DNA of 64,000 nucleotides from CAZYBU01 sp964645775 (GCA_964645775.1 CAZYBU010000004.1:62001-126000); one strand, 5' to 3'; shown: positions 17,735 to 26,812, numbered from the stretch's first letter. A program made the numbers and translations. Notes: generated by a model not told the origin, from the letters alone.

Positions 17735-17892
17735 GAGCAACCTTTAATCGTATAGTATACCATAAATAAGGTTATGAAAGAGGAGACGTGTCAAGATAGA
17801 TTTGTAAAGATGAAAGATTCATATTAATATTGACGGTTCCTTCTGTTGAATCGGTGTATGAATTGATATCCATAAGGCAAACGGGGAATTAG

Positions 17893-19773
17893 ATGAAGTA
17901 TGACATACTTGTAGTGGGTGCCGGTCACGCGGGAGTTGAGGCTGCCATGGTTTCAGCCCGTTCAGGAATGAAAACAGCTCTGGTCACAGGTAACCTTGAT
18001 ACTATAGCTCAGATGAGCTGCAACCCCGCCATCGGCGGTCTGGCAAAGGGACATATGGTAAGAGAGATAGATGCCCTGGGCGGCGTTATGGCCCGTGTCA
18101 TTGATGATACAGGCATCCACTTCAAGATGCTTAACCGAAGCAAGGGGCCGGCTGTCTGGGCACCGAGGGCTCAGGCTGACAAGAAAGCGTACCAGAACAG
18201 TATGAAGTGTATTCTGGAATCTCAGAAAGACCTTCATATTATACAGGATATTGTCTCAGAACTGATAACTGAAGATGGAAAAATAGATGGTGTTCGCACG
18301 GTTCGCAGGATGGAGTATGAAACAGAGAAGGTAATTCTCTGCACCGGAACCTTTCTGAAGGGTCTCATTCACATTGGAGAATACAACGAGAAATGCGGAC
18401 GGCTCGGGGACTTTTCAGCAGAAAATCTCAGTGAATCACTGGCACGGCTCGGTTTCCCTATACTGAGGCTTAAAACCGGTACCCCGCAGCGTGTAAACGG
18501 GGATACCATCGATTTCAGCCAATGTGAACGCCAGGACCCCGATGAACCGCCATCGCCCTTTTCCTTCTCCACGAGAGAGATCGTAAGAAAACAGGTTCCA
18601 TGTTGGATAGCCTATACCAATAGACGGACGCATGAAATAATTCAGAGAAATATTAATCGGTCCCCACTATTCGGAGGAGTGATCAAGGGAACTGGTGCCC
18701 GCTACTGCCCTTCCATCGAGGACAAGGTTGTACGGTTTTCCGAAAAGCCAAGGCACCAGCTTTTCCTTGAACCTGAGGGCCTGGAGACAAGAGAGTTTTA
18801 CATCAACGGTCTTTCAAGTTCTCTCCCGGAGGAGGTGCAGCTCGAGATGGTAAGAACCGTTCCCGGGCTTGAAGATGTACAGGTGATGAGACCTGCCTAT
18901 GCGGTGGAATACGACTATATCCCTCCCACAGAGTTAAAGTCTACTCTTGAAACAAAAAGAATCGAAGGTCTTTACCACGCCGGACAGATAAATGGAACCT
19001 CCGGTTATGAAGAGGCGGCAGCCCAGGGACTCATGGCCTCCCTTAACGCCGTGAGGTCCCTGCAAGGCATGGAAGGTTTTGTGCTGAAAAGGTCTGAGGC
19101 CTACACGGGTGTTCTCATTGACGATCTGATTACAAAAGGGACGAACGAGCCTTACAGAATGTTCACGTCAAGAGCGGAGTACCGACTTCTTCTCAGACAG
19201 GATAACGCGGACAGGAGACTCATGAAATACGGCTGGGAGAGCGGGTTGATCTCTGAGGAACGATACAGAGAGATGGAAGCGAAATATACCCGGATTTACG
19301 CATCCATGCATTCCGTAAGAAATGTCTCTATACGTATGGACCGCGAGGCCCTGCAGGTCCTTGAGGGACGAGGAGCCAGCTCAAAAACCAATGAAACGTT
19401 GTCCGGAGAACAGCTTCTAAAACGGCCGGGAGTTACAATTCAGGACATTGAGATGCTTTCCGGGTTCAACGTTGACCCGGATATACGGTTCATTGTGGAG
19501 ATGGAGATAAAGTACGAAGGATATATTAACCGTGAACTGGACAGAGCGGGAAGGCTGGAAAAGCTGGAGAACGAAAAAATTCCGGAGGACTTTGACTACG
19601 ATTCCGCACCTGGATTAAAAAATGAAGCAAAGGAGAAGCTAAAAACTCACAGACCGGGGACTCTCGGCCAGGCTTCCAGGATTTCTGGGATTGATCCATC
19701 CCATATATCTATCCTTGCGGTAATGATAGAACGAATGAAGAGGGGAGGCAATGTTCCACGTGGAACAGAATAA
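17893..19773 (+). CDS. mnmG: tRNA uridine-34 5-carboxymethylaminomethyl modification enzyme MnmG
   Basis: FAD enzyme that with MnmE installs the cmnm5 group on wobble U34 of certain tRNAs. The 626-residue product begins MKYDILVVGAGHAGVEAAM (dinucleotide fold) and contains AQMSCNPAIGGLAKGHMVRE and ALGGVMARVIDDTGIHFKML, both diagnostic. The substrate tRNA-Glu(UUC) and tRNA-Lys(UUU) types are encoded further along this window. A GGGGAA site precedes the ATG. Its last 23 nt overlap rsmG, and a parS-type site covers the junction. No mnmE is in the window. Confidence 0.98.
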   Translation: MKYDILVVGAGHAGVEAAMVSARSGMKTALVTGNLDTIAQMSCNPAIGGLAKGHMVREIDALGGVMARVIDDTGIHFKMLNRSKGPAVWAPRAQADKKAYQNSMKCILESQKDLHIIQDIVSELITEDGKIDGVRTVRRMEYETEKVILCTGTFLKGLIHIGEYNEKCGRLGDFSAENLSESLARLGFPILRLKTGTPQRVNGDTIDFSQCERQDPDEPPSPFSFSTREIVRKQVPCWIAYTNRRTHEIIQRNINRSPLFGGVIKGTGARYCPSIEDKVVRFSEKPRHQLFLEPEGLETREFYINGLSSSLPEEVQLEMVRTVPGLEDVQVMRPAYAVEYDYIPPTELKSTLETKRIEGLYHAGQINGTSGYEEAAAQGLMASLNAVRSLQGMEGFVLKRSEAYTGVLIDDLITKGTNEPYRMFTSRAEYRLLLRQDNADRRLMKYGWESGLISEERYREMEAKYTRIYASMHSVRNVSIRMDREALQVLEGRGASSKTNETLSGEQLLKRPGVTIQDIEMLSGFNVDPDIRFIVEMEIKYEGYINRELDRAGRLEKLENEKIPEDFDYDSAPGLKNEAKEKLKTHRPGTLGQASRISGIDPSHISILAVMIERMKRGGNVPRGTE

Positions 19774-20470
19774 AGAATTGAGTGGCAGAATCCTGAATTC
19801 CCGCAAAGGCGACCCGGTTTACCCGATCCTCTGTTATTCAGTTCATCTTTTGGAAAGTTCTTCCAGGATAAACCTTACTGGCTTTAGAAGTCTTGAGGAG
19901 GTGGTAGAGCATTTGATGGCAGATTCCATCCAGCCATTATCAAGCATACATGTTCCACGTGGAACATGTATGCTTGATATGGGCACCGGAGCCGGGATAC
20001 CCGGAGTTCCTCTGGCGATATGGCACCCCGCTGTTGATGTGATCTGCCTGGATTCAACAGCAAAAAAGGCCCGTTTTGTAGAGAGAACGGCCAGATTCTG
20101 CGGAATAGAAAATGTCCATACCCTTGTCTCCCGTGCTGAAACTCTGGGAAGGGAACCGGAATACAGGGAATCCTTTGACTGGGTGGTCTCAAGGGCCATG
20201 GCACCCCTGCCCGTGGCAATGGAATGTGCGTCCGGGCTGCTTAAAACGGGGGGGTATGCGTTCTTCTACGGAGAGTCTTCCCCGGAAAATCAGAAAAAGA
20301 AAGAGGAGAGCCTGCATCTTCAGCTTGGCATGGCGCCTGTGAAGGAAATGGACGGGATAAGTGTTGAGGGGGGGAAGCTTTTCCGAAAAAATTACCCGTT
20401 GGATGAACGGTATCCCAGGTCATGGCCTGCCATGAAACGTGATATGCAGAAAATCGGGATTCCGTTTTAA
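19751..20470 (+). CDS. rsmG: 16S rRNA (guanine-527-N7)-methyltransferase RsmG
   Basis: SAM methyltransferase acting on G527 of 16S rRNA. The 239-residue product has the RsmG opening (RINLTGFRSLEEVVEHLMADS), motif I MLDMGTGAGIPGVPLAIWHP and motif DSTAKKARFVERTARFCG. The ATG is preceded by AGGGGAGG and lies within the mnmG reading region. Residues 63-77, just before motif I, are encoded by a 42-bp perfect palindrome containing a parS-type core, so this stretch (SSIHVPRGTCM) seems shaped by DNA-level selection. The stop TAA overlaps the stop of the convergent methyltransferase gene (TTAA). parA/parB do not follow, unlike in many genomes. Confidence 0.95.
   Translation: MFHVEQNKELSGRILNSRKGDPVYPILCYSVHLLESSSRINLTGFRSLEEVVEHLMADSIQPLSSIHVPRGTCMLDMGTGAGIPGVPLAIWHPAVDVICLDSTAKKARFVERTARFCGIENVHTLVSRAETLGREPEYRESFDWVVSRAMAPLPVAMECASGLLKTGGYAFFYGESSPENQKKKEESLHLQLGMAPVKEMDGISVEGGKLFRKNYPLDERYPRSWPAMKRDMQKIGIPF
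19752..19767. promoter_or_regulatory. parS-type centromere site 1
   Basis: TGTTCCACGTGGAACA, a perfect 16-bp palindrome differing from the Bacillus consensus TGTTTCACGTGAAACA by one symmetric base pair and matching parS variants with CC/GG in other bacteria. It covers codons 1-6 of rsmG and the end of mnmG. ParB would bind here to organise the origin region, about 11 kb from the proposed oriC. Confidence 0.85.
19938..19979. repeat. parS-type site 2 inside a 42-bp perfect palindrome
   Basis: The same 16-bp core TGTTCCACGTGGAACA at 19951-19966 sits at the exact centre of a longer perfect inverted repeat with 13 further matching bases on each side (19938-19950 and 19967-19979). I checked all 21 base pairs by hand. 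It lies wholly within the rsmG coding frame. The core is expected to bind ParB; the extension may raise affinity, form a cruciform or fold in the mRNA. Confidence 0.85.
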
Positions 20471-22197
20471 CCGGGCAGTTTATCCAGAGATGTGTCTTTC
20501 AGTCCGTATTCATTAATGATAATATCTTCAATGGTTTCCTGTATCTGATTTCTTTCCGTCAGATCAGACTCGAGCATCCTGTCGTGGAGCTTTTTCAGAA
20601 GTTTCTGGTTCGGCAAGCTGATTCGTCGTATCGGTATCTGTTCCAGATTTCCTCTAAGTACCTTTACGGTGAAGAAGTTCTTTTCGTAATAATACTGAAT
20701 CACCCTTGAATTAAGAACTGAAACAAGAGACTCGTTATTGATTTCATTCTTGCTGGGGATAAAACCGTTCACGTTGTTAAGGGTGTAATAGCCCCTGTTT
20801 TCTCTGGCAAAGGTAAGGTTCTTTCCGATGAACCTGTAGAGGATCTTGTCACGGGAAAGATACAGGTGTTGTGGCGCAACCTGTTGAAGAACCCCTGGGT
20901 TATATTTGAAATAGTGATGACTGAATTGAATACTGAAGGGAGAGATATCTTTCCCGACGATGATGGGGTCCGGATTATCGGGTGTCTGTTGTTTCGAAAT
21001 ATAATGACTGTTGTTCCCGGTTACGATCCCCAGGAAAAACCGGGCGCGATCCTTCAGGTAAAAGGAGTCCCCATCTTCGATGGCCTTTAGTGTGTCGATG
21101 GATTTTCTGGAATAGTGCACATTGAAGATATGATTATCGTCTCGCAGATAATAATCCTGGGGGGCCATCGTATATATAGATCGTTCCTGGGGTCTGTTTG
21201 AATAGATCTTTACTATATTTTTCTTTCTCCTTTGGGGATCATCTTCCTGCTGGATTGTGATAGATATGGATGGTGCAAAGACATTTTTAAACTGTTCCCC
21301 CCAGCGTGAAATCGTGCGGATCATTCCGTTTGATAGGACCAGCTTCCGGGATTCTCTGTGGGCCTTGATGTTCAGATAGGCCTCCGGGACCAGAAAGGAT
21401 ATAGCGCCGCCCCGGCGGATCAGATCAAAAGCACGTTCGATAAAAAGTGTAAAAGAATTTATTCCACTTTTTGCTGAGAGATACTCCCTTCGGTAATAGC
21501 TTTTTCGTTCAGGAGTAATACTGCTTCCCCAGGGTGGATTCCCAATGATAATATCATAACCGTCATCGCATTCTTCTGACTGTGTGAATGAAAGATCATC
21601 GCGAAACAGGAAGTCGCTTCGGAAAATGCGGACTTCTTCTTTTGGTCTGCCGGAGATTCTGGAAAGATTGTATCGAGCGATGATGACAGCCGTTGTGTCA
21701 ACGTCAAACCCGGTGAGGGAATGGTTGATAATTCTGCGGATTGATTCCTCATGATCGATCCCCAGTTGCTCATTCCTTGCTATAAGGGACTGGAACGCGT
21801 GGATAAGAAAATGACCGGAACCGCATGCCGGATCCAGAATGGTCAGATCTTCAATGCCGGGAAAAAGATTAAGAGTTTCTCGAAGGGTGTTGATAATGAT
21901 TCCTTCAGGTGTAAAAAACTGGCCCTTGTTTTTTCGGCTGTTCCGGTTTTGAAGAATCTGGTAGATCTGGCCAAGGATATCTCCATCCTTGATTATGTCC
22001 CATCTTTCCAGCAGGGATGAAAGTTCGATGAGATCGGTATTATCAGCAAGATGAGAATCCGGGTCATCGCCTGTAAGGGTTGCGATAATATTGTGGATAT
22101 CTACCTGCTCTTTCCCGGGACGCAGTCGATTGCGAAGAGACACGGATCTTCGAGTGACATAATCAAGGTGTATCCTGATATACCCGGATGGTTTCAT
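20467..22197 (-). CDS. Orphan N6-adenine DNA methyltransferase (TaqI/Eco57I-like)
   Basis: A 576-residue gamma-class adenine methyltransferase. Motif X NKGQFFTP (about 90-97), motif I LDPACGSGHF (121-130) and motif IV IIIGNPPWGSS (about 215-225) are intact, and the C-terminal third (from about residue 390: GIVTGNNSHYI, PIIVGKDISPF, INNESLVSVLNSRVIQYYY) is the TaqI-type target-recognition region. The N-terminal 85 residues show no PD-(D/E)xK nuclease motif, and neither neighbour is a nuclease, so it is either solitary or a decayed restriction-modification enzyme. It is convergent with rsmG and shares its TTAA stop. Solitary methylation near the origin could affect replication timing, but that is speculation. 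Confidence 0.85.
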   Translation of the reverse strand: MKPSGYIRIHLDYVTRRSVSLRNRLRPGKEQVDIHNIIATLTGDDPDSHLADNTDLIELSSLLERWDIIKDGDILGQIYQILQNRNSRKNKGQFFTPEGIIINTLRETLNLFPGIEDLTILDPACGSGHFLIHAFQSLIARNEQLGIDHEESIRRIINHSLTGFDVDTTAVIIARYNLSRISGRPKEEVRIFRSDFLFRDDLSFTQSEECDDGYDIIIGNPPWGSSITPERKSYYRREYLSAKSGINSFTLFIERAFDLIRRGGAISFLVPEAYLNIKAHRESRKLVLSNGMIRTISRWGEQFKNVFAPSISITIQQEDDPQRRKKNIVKIYSNRPQERSIYTMAPQDYYLRDDNHIFNVHYSRKSIDTLKAIEDGDSFYLKDRARFFLGIVTGNNSHYISKQQTPDNPDPIIVGKDISPFSIQFSHHYFKYNPGVLQQVAPQHLYLSRDKILYRFIGKNLTFARENRGYYTLNNVNGFIPSKNEINNESLVSVLNSRVIQYYYEKNFFTVKVLRGNLEQIPIRRISLPNQKLLKKLHDRMLESDLTERNQIQETIEDIIINEYGLKDTSLDKLPG

Positions 22198-22314
22198 ATA
22201 CGTTGAATCCTGGGATAGTGTGTTGACGGCTATTCAAAGTATCGATGATATGTATCCAGATATTTAGATTGAAATAGATCGGATATGTCGATTGGATCGG
22301 ATTATGAGGATAAC

Positions 22315-22803
22315 ATGTATACAATTGCAGTGGTAACAGTCAGTGACAGAGGATATGCAGGGGAACGGGAAGACAGATCGGGACCGGCTATCGAAGAGTG
22401 GTGCAGCAGGATGGGTCTACCTGTGAAAAAAAAGGAACTGGTTCCGGATGACAGGGTAATGATCGCAAATCTGCTGCGAAGTCTGAGTGATGAAGGGATT
22501 TCTCTTATCCTCACAACGGGAGGCACAGGCATGACGGACCGTGATGTCACGCCGGAGGCAACGGAAGATGTAATTGAAAAAAATGTACCCGGTTTCGCAG
22601 AGACGATGAGATGGCGTTCTCTTCAGGTTACCGATCACGCCATGCTTTCAAGAGCGGTGTCAGGGATCAGAAAATTTTCACTGATAATAAATCTTCCGGG
22701 AAGTCCTAAAGCGGTACGGGAGAATCTCTCCTTTATCGAAAAGGCGATTCCTCACGCCCTGGATTTAATAAGTAAAGGATCGGCGGAATGCGGATCTGAT
22801 TAA
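22315..22803 (+). CDS. mogA: Molybdopterin adenylyltransferase MogA/MoaB family
   Basis: Activates molybdopterin by adenylation before metal insertion by MoeA. The product (162 residues from the ATG at 22315, preceded by GAGG; a 10-codon upstream extension lacks a site) has the family hallmarks AVVTVSDRGYAGEREDRSG, LILTTGGTGMTDRDVTPEAT and a C-terminal INLPGSPKAVRENL. moeA lies 19 kb away at 41496-42722. The stop TAA overlaps that of the convergent histidine phosphatase. MoaB-type specificity cannot be excluded. Confidence 0.88.
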   Translation: MYTIAVVTVSDRGYAGEREDRSGPAIEEWCSRMGLPVKKKELVPDDRVMIANLLRSLSDEGISLILTTGGTGMTDRDVTPEATEDVIEKNVPGFAETMRWRSLQVTDHAMLSRAVSGIRKFSLIINLPGSPKAVRENLSFIEKAIPHALDLISKGSAECGSD

Positions 22804-23444
22804 TGCTTGATATGAACTTTTTGCCCCTGGTAACAGAGAACGATCCCTTGCTTCTCTTTCCATGCGACCATGCCGTCCATGAAATCGGGCAAGCCTGCGG
22901 TTTCGTGATCCAGACCGAAATAATGTTCCCTCAGGATCATGATGTTCCAGTCATGGGTCACGTTAATGCATGAACGGCTTGTGTCATCCAGCTGCAGGGA
23001 AAGAATCTCTGCCTGCTCGTACGCCGCGTCCGGTAAGGACTTGATGAGATCAGGAGAGAGAGTCCCGGAAAACCATTTGCGGAGGAAACCGTCATGGCCA
23101 TATTGCTCAATTCCCGCGATAACATCCTGCCAGGGGCCAACGATATAGGGGCCACCAAGCTGAAGAAGATGTCCGCGGATTTCGGCTGCGGCACCCTTTT
23201 CTGTTAATCCTTCCCGCAGTTTTTCAGCTGTCTCCCTGCATCGTTCAACGGGGCTGTGGTAGAGCTGCACTTTCTGCATCTGGGAAAGTCTCTTCCCGAG
23301 TTCAAGAGCGTCCTGCTTTCCCTTTTCTGTGAGAAGAGCGTCGAGGGCATTTTTCATGGCGGTAATGTCATATCGTTCAGCGTGACGCATAATTATGGCA
23401 ACAGGTTGTGAACCGTCAATGCAGGTTAGATCTATTTGTGGCAT
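22800..23444 (-). CDS. Histidine phosphatase superfamily (phosphoglycerate-mutase-like) protein
   Basis: A 214-residue protein starting at MPQIDL with GGGAG upstream; an extension to 23504 exists but has no site. The catalytic RHA motif is present as AIIMRHAERYDI near the N-terminus, with the second arginine in SPVERCRETAE and the late histidine in NVTHDWNIMIL. These fit the branch of small phosphatases acting on phosphosugars or protein phosphohistidine. Substrate is unknown. It has no operon partner. Confidence 0.8.
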   Translation of the reverse strand: MPQIDLTCIDGSQPVAIIMRHAERYDITAMKNALDALLTEKGKQDALELGKRLSQMQKVQLYHSPVERCRETAEKLREGLTEKGAAAEIRGHLLQLGGPYIVGPWQDVIAGIEQYGHDGFLRKWFSGTLSPDLIKSLPDAAYEQAEILSLQLDDTSRSCINVTHDWNIMILREHYFGLDHETAGLPDFMDGMVAWKEKQGIVLCYQGQKVHIKH

Positions 23445-23651
23445 GATTGGCTCCCGGGACTGATTATACCGGCTTTGTCTGAAGGTATTCGGGTCGGAAT
23501 GCAACTCAATTTTTTATATCACGGGTAAAAGAGACGGGTGATAAAATCATAATCCCGCCATAATAATAGTCACTCTCCAGGAGGTAACATCCGATAAATA
23601 AAATAGAGCAATTGTGAACAATAGATAATATACAAAATTGCATTATTTGTC

Positions 23652-25115
23652 ATGAAACAGTCACCCGTCAGAATAATCCTCATTTTGGTCTTTGCTGTTT
23701 TTTTTGTGCAGTTGTCACTTCAGGCAGGCCCCTTTCTGCGCATTGAATCAATCGATGCTGAAACTGATTATCCTAAGATTACCGCACTGATTTCCCTGGA
23801 CAGGAAGAAGGCGCCGGCGGGAGTCACCTTCGATGAATCGAATATTACTGTTTATGAGGACGGCTACCGTGTCAATTATGTACGGGTAAAAAAAGCGGAA
23901 TCAGGACCGGAACATATTTACATGGTCTTTTCCCTTGATGCGAGCAAAAGCCTTTCTCAAAAAAGATTTGCTGAGCTTAAAAAAAGCGCAAAAGCGGTTG
24001 TTACACGAGCGGGTGAAGAAGACATGATTGCTGTGTACGTCTTTAATGATAGTATCACCCTGAAAAGCAGTTTCACCCGGGATAAAAACGAGATACTTCG
24101 AATCATTGATTCTGTAAGCCGCAGCGGCAAAAAAACTCTTCTGTATGATTCCCTTTACGATTCCATGACTCTTCTGGGTGAAGAGGATATTGAGAGGAAA
24201 CGCCTGATTTGTTTTACGGATGGGAAGGACGAGGGAAGCAGCGTAACTGAGAAGGACGTGGTATCCTTCGCACGGGATCAAGGGATTCCCATTTACTTTG
24301 TTTATCCTCCTGATGCGGAACGACTGAAGAGGATGAAGCGGCTGTCTATACTTACCGGTGGTTCCGTTGTCTCCTCTGCGCAAAAAAAGAGGGAGGATGG
24401 CTTTATCAACAAGTTGTTCCAATCCCGCCTGGATCATTACATAATAGATTACCGTACCATGCTGGAGGTCGATGAGGGGATGCATACCCTGGAGGTTCGT
24501 CTTAAAGCAGGAGAGATAAGGGACAGGGACTGGACGGAATTTTCAATTGGTAAAAAGGCGCTTCTGAGAAATCTCTTTACCCGGCAGGGAACCTATCTCG
24601 TCATTCTGGTACTTCTGGTGGCTGGTCTCATTATTGCTTTACTCCTTATCCGGAAGGAGCGAAAAAAAACGAAACGTCAACTGAGTCGAAAGGTGACGGT
24701 TCCCCTGAATGATCAAACCTTTGATTACCCGGAACGTGAAATGGATATTTCACCTGGCTGGGACCAGCTGGAACCTCCTGTAGATGAACCTGAAACAGAT
24801 AAAGGTCCAGGTTTTTTACTGGTAAGAAAGAATGATGATGGGACTACGAGAAAGATGCATCTCAAGGGTCGGGAGATCATCCTCGGAACGGAGAGTGACT
24901 GTTCCGTCATTGTCAACGATCCCCATGTTTCACCAAAACACGCGAAGATTAAATATATGGGTAATAGCTATTTCCTCCTGGACATGGTCTCTGACAAAGG
25001 GACTTACCTGAACGACATGAAAATTCTGCGCCCCCGTCAGCTCTACGACTGGGATGAAATTCGGATCGGATCCACCGAGCTGATTTATCGTAACCGCCTC
25101 AAAAGAAGCCATTAA
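23652..25115 (+). CDS. Membrane-anchored vWA-FHA domain protein
   Basis: A 487-residue protein. A signal peptide or N-anchor spans residues 8-25 (IILILVFAVFFVQLSLQA). A von Willebrand A domain follows at about 88-270 with an intact metal site DASKS (96-100) and ICFTDGKDEG. A transmembrane helix lies at about 313-335 (YLVILVLLVAGLIIALLLI), then a basic cytoplasmic linker, then an FHA domain at about 410-480 (REIILGTESDCSVIVNDPHVSPKHAKI and the DKGTYLNDMKI loop), which binds phosphothreonine. The layout implies periplasmic protein contacts coupled to cytoplasmic phospho-recognition. It is next to the REC-HD-GYP gene on the same strand but no kinase is adjacent. Confidence 0.88.
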   Translation: MKQSPVRIILILVFAVFFVQLSLQAGPFLRIESIDAETDYPKITALISLDRKKAPAGVTFDESNITVYEDGYRVNYVRVKKAESGPEHIYMVFSLDASKSLSQKRFAELKKSAKAVVTRAGEEDMIAVYVFNDSITLKSSFTRDKNEILRIIDSVSRSGKKTLLYDSLYDSMTLLGEEDIERKRLICFTDGKDEGSSVTEKDVVSFARDQGIPIYFVYPPDAERLKRMKRLSILTGGSVVSSAQKKREDGFINKLFQSRLDHYIIDYRTMLEVDEGMHTLEVRLKAGEIRDRDWTEFSIGKKALLRNLFTRQGTYLVILVLLVAGLIIALLLIRKERKKTKRQLSRKVTVPLNDQTFDYPEREMDISPGWDQLEPPVDEPETDKGPGFLLVRKNDDGTTRKMHLKGREIILGTESDCSVIVNDPHVSPKHAKIKYMGNSYFLLDMVSDKGTYLNDMKILRPRQLYDWDEIRIGSTELIYRNRLKRSH

Positions 25116-25192
25116 TGATCTTCAGATAATGTTCTTGACGATGTTTTGATCGGGTCACTGATAGTCATGTATACCTTTGACCTGAGAGTGGT

Positions 25193-26812
25193 ATGAAAAC
25201 GAAAGAATATACACCACGAATTCTCATAGTTGACGATGAAGCTCTTATCAGGAAAATTCTTACGAAGTACCTGAGTGAAAAAAGCTATGAGGTGGACACG
25301 GCCGATAATGGCCGCCAGGCCCTGGAAAAGCTGGACCAGAACAACTTTGACCTTGTTCTGACAGACCTTCGTATGCCGGAGATGGGAGGAAACGAACTCC
25401 TTCGGGCAATGTCAGAAAGACATCCTGCCATACCAAAAATCATACTCACAGGTTACGGAACAAACGAAGATATCATCATAGCCCTGAAAACCGGGGCTTA
25501 CGATTTTCTGACCAAGCCGATCACTGATTTTACTATCCTTGAGCATTCCATACACAGGGCCCTGGAGAGAAAGCGCCTGAGTGACGAAAAGAACCGATAC
25601 ACTGAGCAGCTAAGACAGATCAATTGGATCATCTCGATGCTAAACAGTGGAAAGAATACGGAAGATATATTTAATGCTCTGAACGATTCTCTCAAGTCTA
25701 TCATTCCCTTCAATAGACTCGCTCTGACAAGGTACTATAGATCGGAAGATACAGTGGTTACCAAACTGGTCGCATCTGACAGGGATGTTCTTCTTGATAC
25801 GGGAGAAACCTTTCATCTGTCAGAATCATCATTGCAGGATGCTTACAGGCACAAGGAGGTTTTACTCATAGATGATCTGGAAGAATACCTGAAGGAACAT
25901 CCTGACTCAAGATATACTCGTCTTTTGCTGGATGAAGGAATGCGGTCGTCTATGGTACTTCCCCTGATCGCAAACAATGTAACCCGCGGTTTTCTCATCT
26001 TTGCTTCCGTTGAGAAACAGTCCTTTACACAGGATCATGTTGATTTTATTTCTTCCATTGTTGGACAGATATCTCTGAGTATACAAAGAGGGGAACTCCT
26101 CTACGAAATTGAACAGCATACAAGAAATCTCGAGAATATGGTTGAAGTCCGTACACGGGAAGTTATTAAGACACAGAAGACTACCATCTTTGCCCTGAGT
26201 AAACTGGCGGAAACACGGGACCCGGAAACAGGCAATCACCTGGAGAGGATCCGGAACTACAGCGTCCTCCTGGCCCAGATTCTGAAATACAGCGGTTCCT
26301 ATGAAGAGATTAATAACCAGTATCTGAGAGACCTGTACGATTCATCTATATTGCATGATATTGGCAAGGTGGGAATTCCTGACGGTATACTTCTTAAAGA
26401 CGGCATCCTTACCAGGCGGGAATATGAACTTATGCAGAGCCACACGGTTATCGGTTACGAGGCTTTAAAGTCTGCGTCACGGGACCTGGGAGATGATTCA
26501 TTTCTTAATATGGCCATGAATGTAACCCTTTCCCATCACGAACGATGGGATGGCAACGGTTACCCGGCTGGACTCAAGGGGGAGGATATACCCCTGGCTG
26601 CCAGGATTGTTGCCATTGCCGATGTCTACGATGCTTTGACTTCGAGACGACCCTATAAAGAAGCCTATGCACATGAAAGGGCCATTGAAATCATGGAACG
26701 GGAGTTTTTCAGGTTTGACCCCTATCTCTTTGAAGTATTTCTTGAAAATCAGGAAGAGTATAATACTATACGAATGAGATATAATGATACCATGGTCAGT
26801 GAGTTAATCTGA
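25193..26812 (+). CDS. REC-GAF-HD-GYP response regulator (c-di-GMP phosphodiesterase)
   Basis: A 539-residue two-component output protein. Receiver residues 9-125 carry Asp14/15, acceptor Asp58 in VLTDLRMPEMGG, Thr86 and Lys108 in FLTKP. A GAF-type sensor region spans about 150-305, then a coiled stretch, then an HD-GYP domain at about 330-520 with ILHDIGKVGIPDGILLKDG and HHERWDGNGYPAGLKGE; the motif is intact, so hydrolysis of c-di-GMP is likely. The partner histidine kinase is not in the window. The stop overlaps the rhomboid start by one base (TGATG). Confidence 0.92.
   Translation: MKTKEYTPRILIVDDEALIRKILTKYLSEKSYEVDTADNGRQALEKLDQNNFDLVLTDLRMPEMGGNELLRAMSERHPAIPKIILTGYGTNEDIIIALKTGAYDFLTKPITDFTILEHSIHRALERKRLSDEKNRYTEQLRQINWIISMLNSGKNTEDIFNALNDSLKSIIPFNRLALTRYYRSEDTVVTKLVASDRDVLLDTGETFHLSESSLQDAYRHKEVLLIDDLEEYLKEHPDSRYTRLLLDEGMRSSMVLPLIANNVTRGFLIFASVEKQSFTQDHVDFISSIVGQISLSIQRGELLYEIEQHTRNLENMVEVRTREVIKTQKTTIFALSKLAETRDPETGNHLERIRNYSVLLAQILKYSGSYEEINNQYLRDLYDSSILHDIGKVGIPDGILLKDGILTRREYELMQSHTVIGYEALKSASRDLGDDSFLNMAMNVTLSHHERWDGNGYPAGLKGEDIPLAARIVAIADVYDALTSRRPYKEAYAHERAIEIMEREFFRFDPYLFEVFLENQEEYNTIRMRYNDTMVSELI

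Noticed and set aside
17741..17892. mnmG promoter
   Set aside because: TTGACG is visible but no -10 lies at 16-18 nt, so no call was made.
23901..24485. Open frame of 194 codons on the minus strand
   Set aside because: It is antisense to the vWA region whose domain motifs are on the plus strand.
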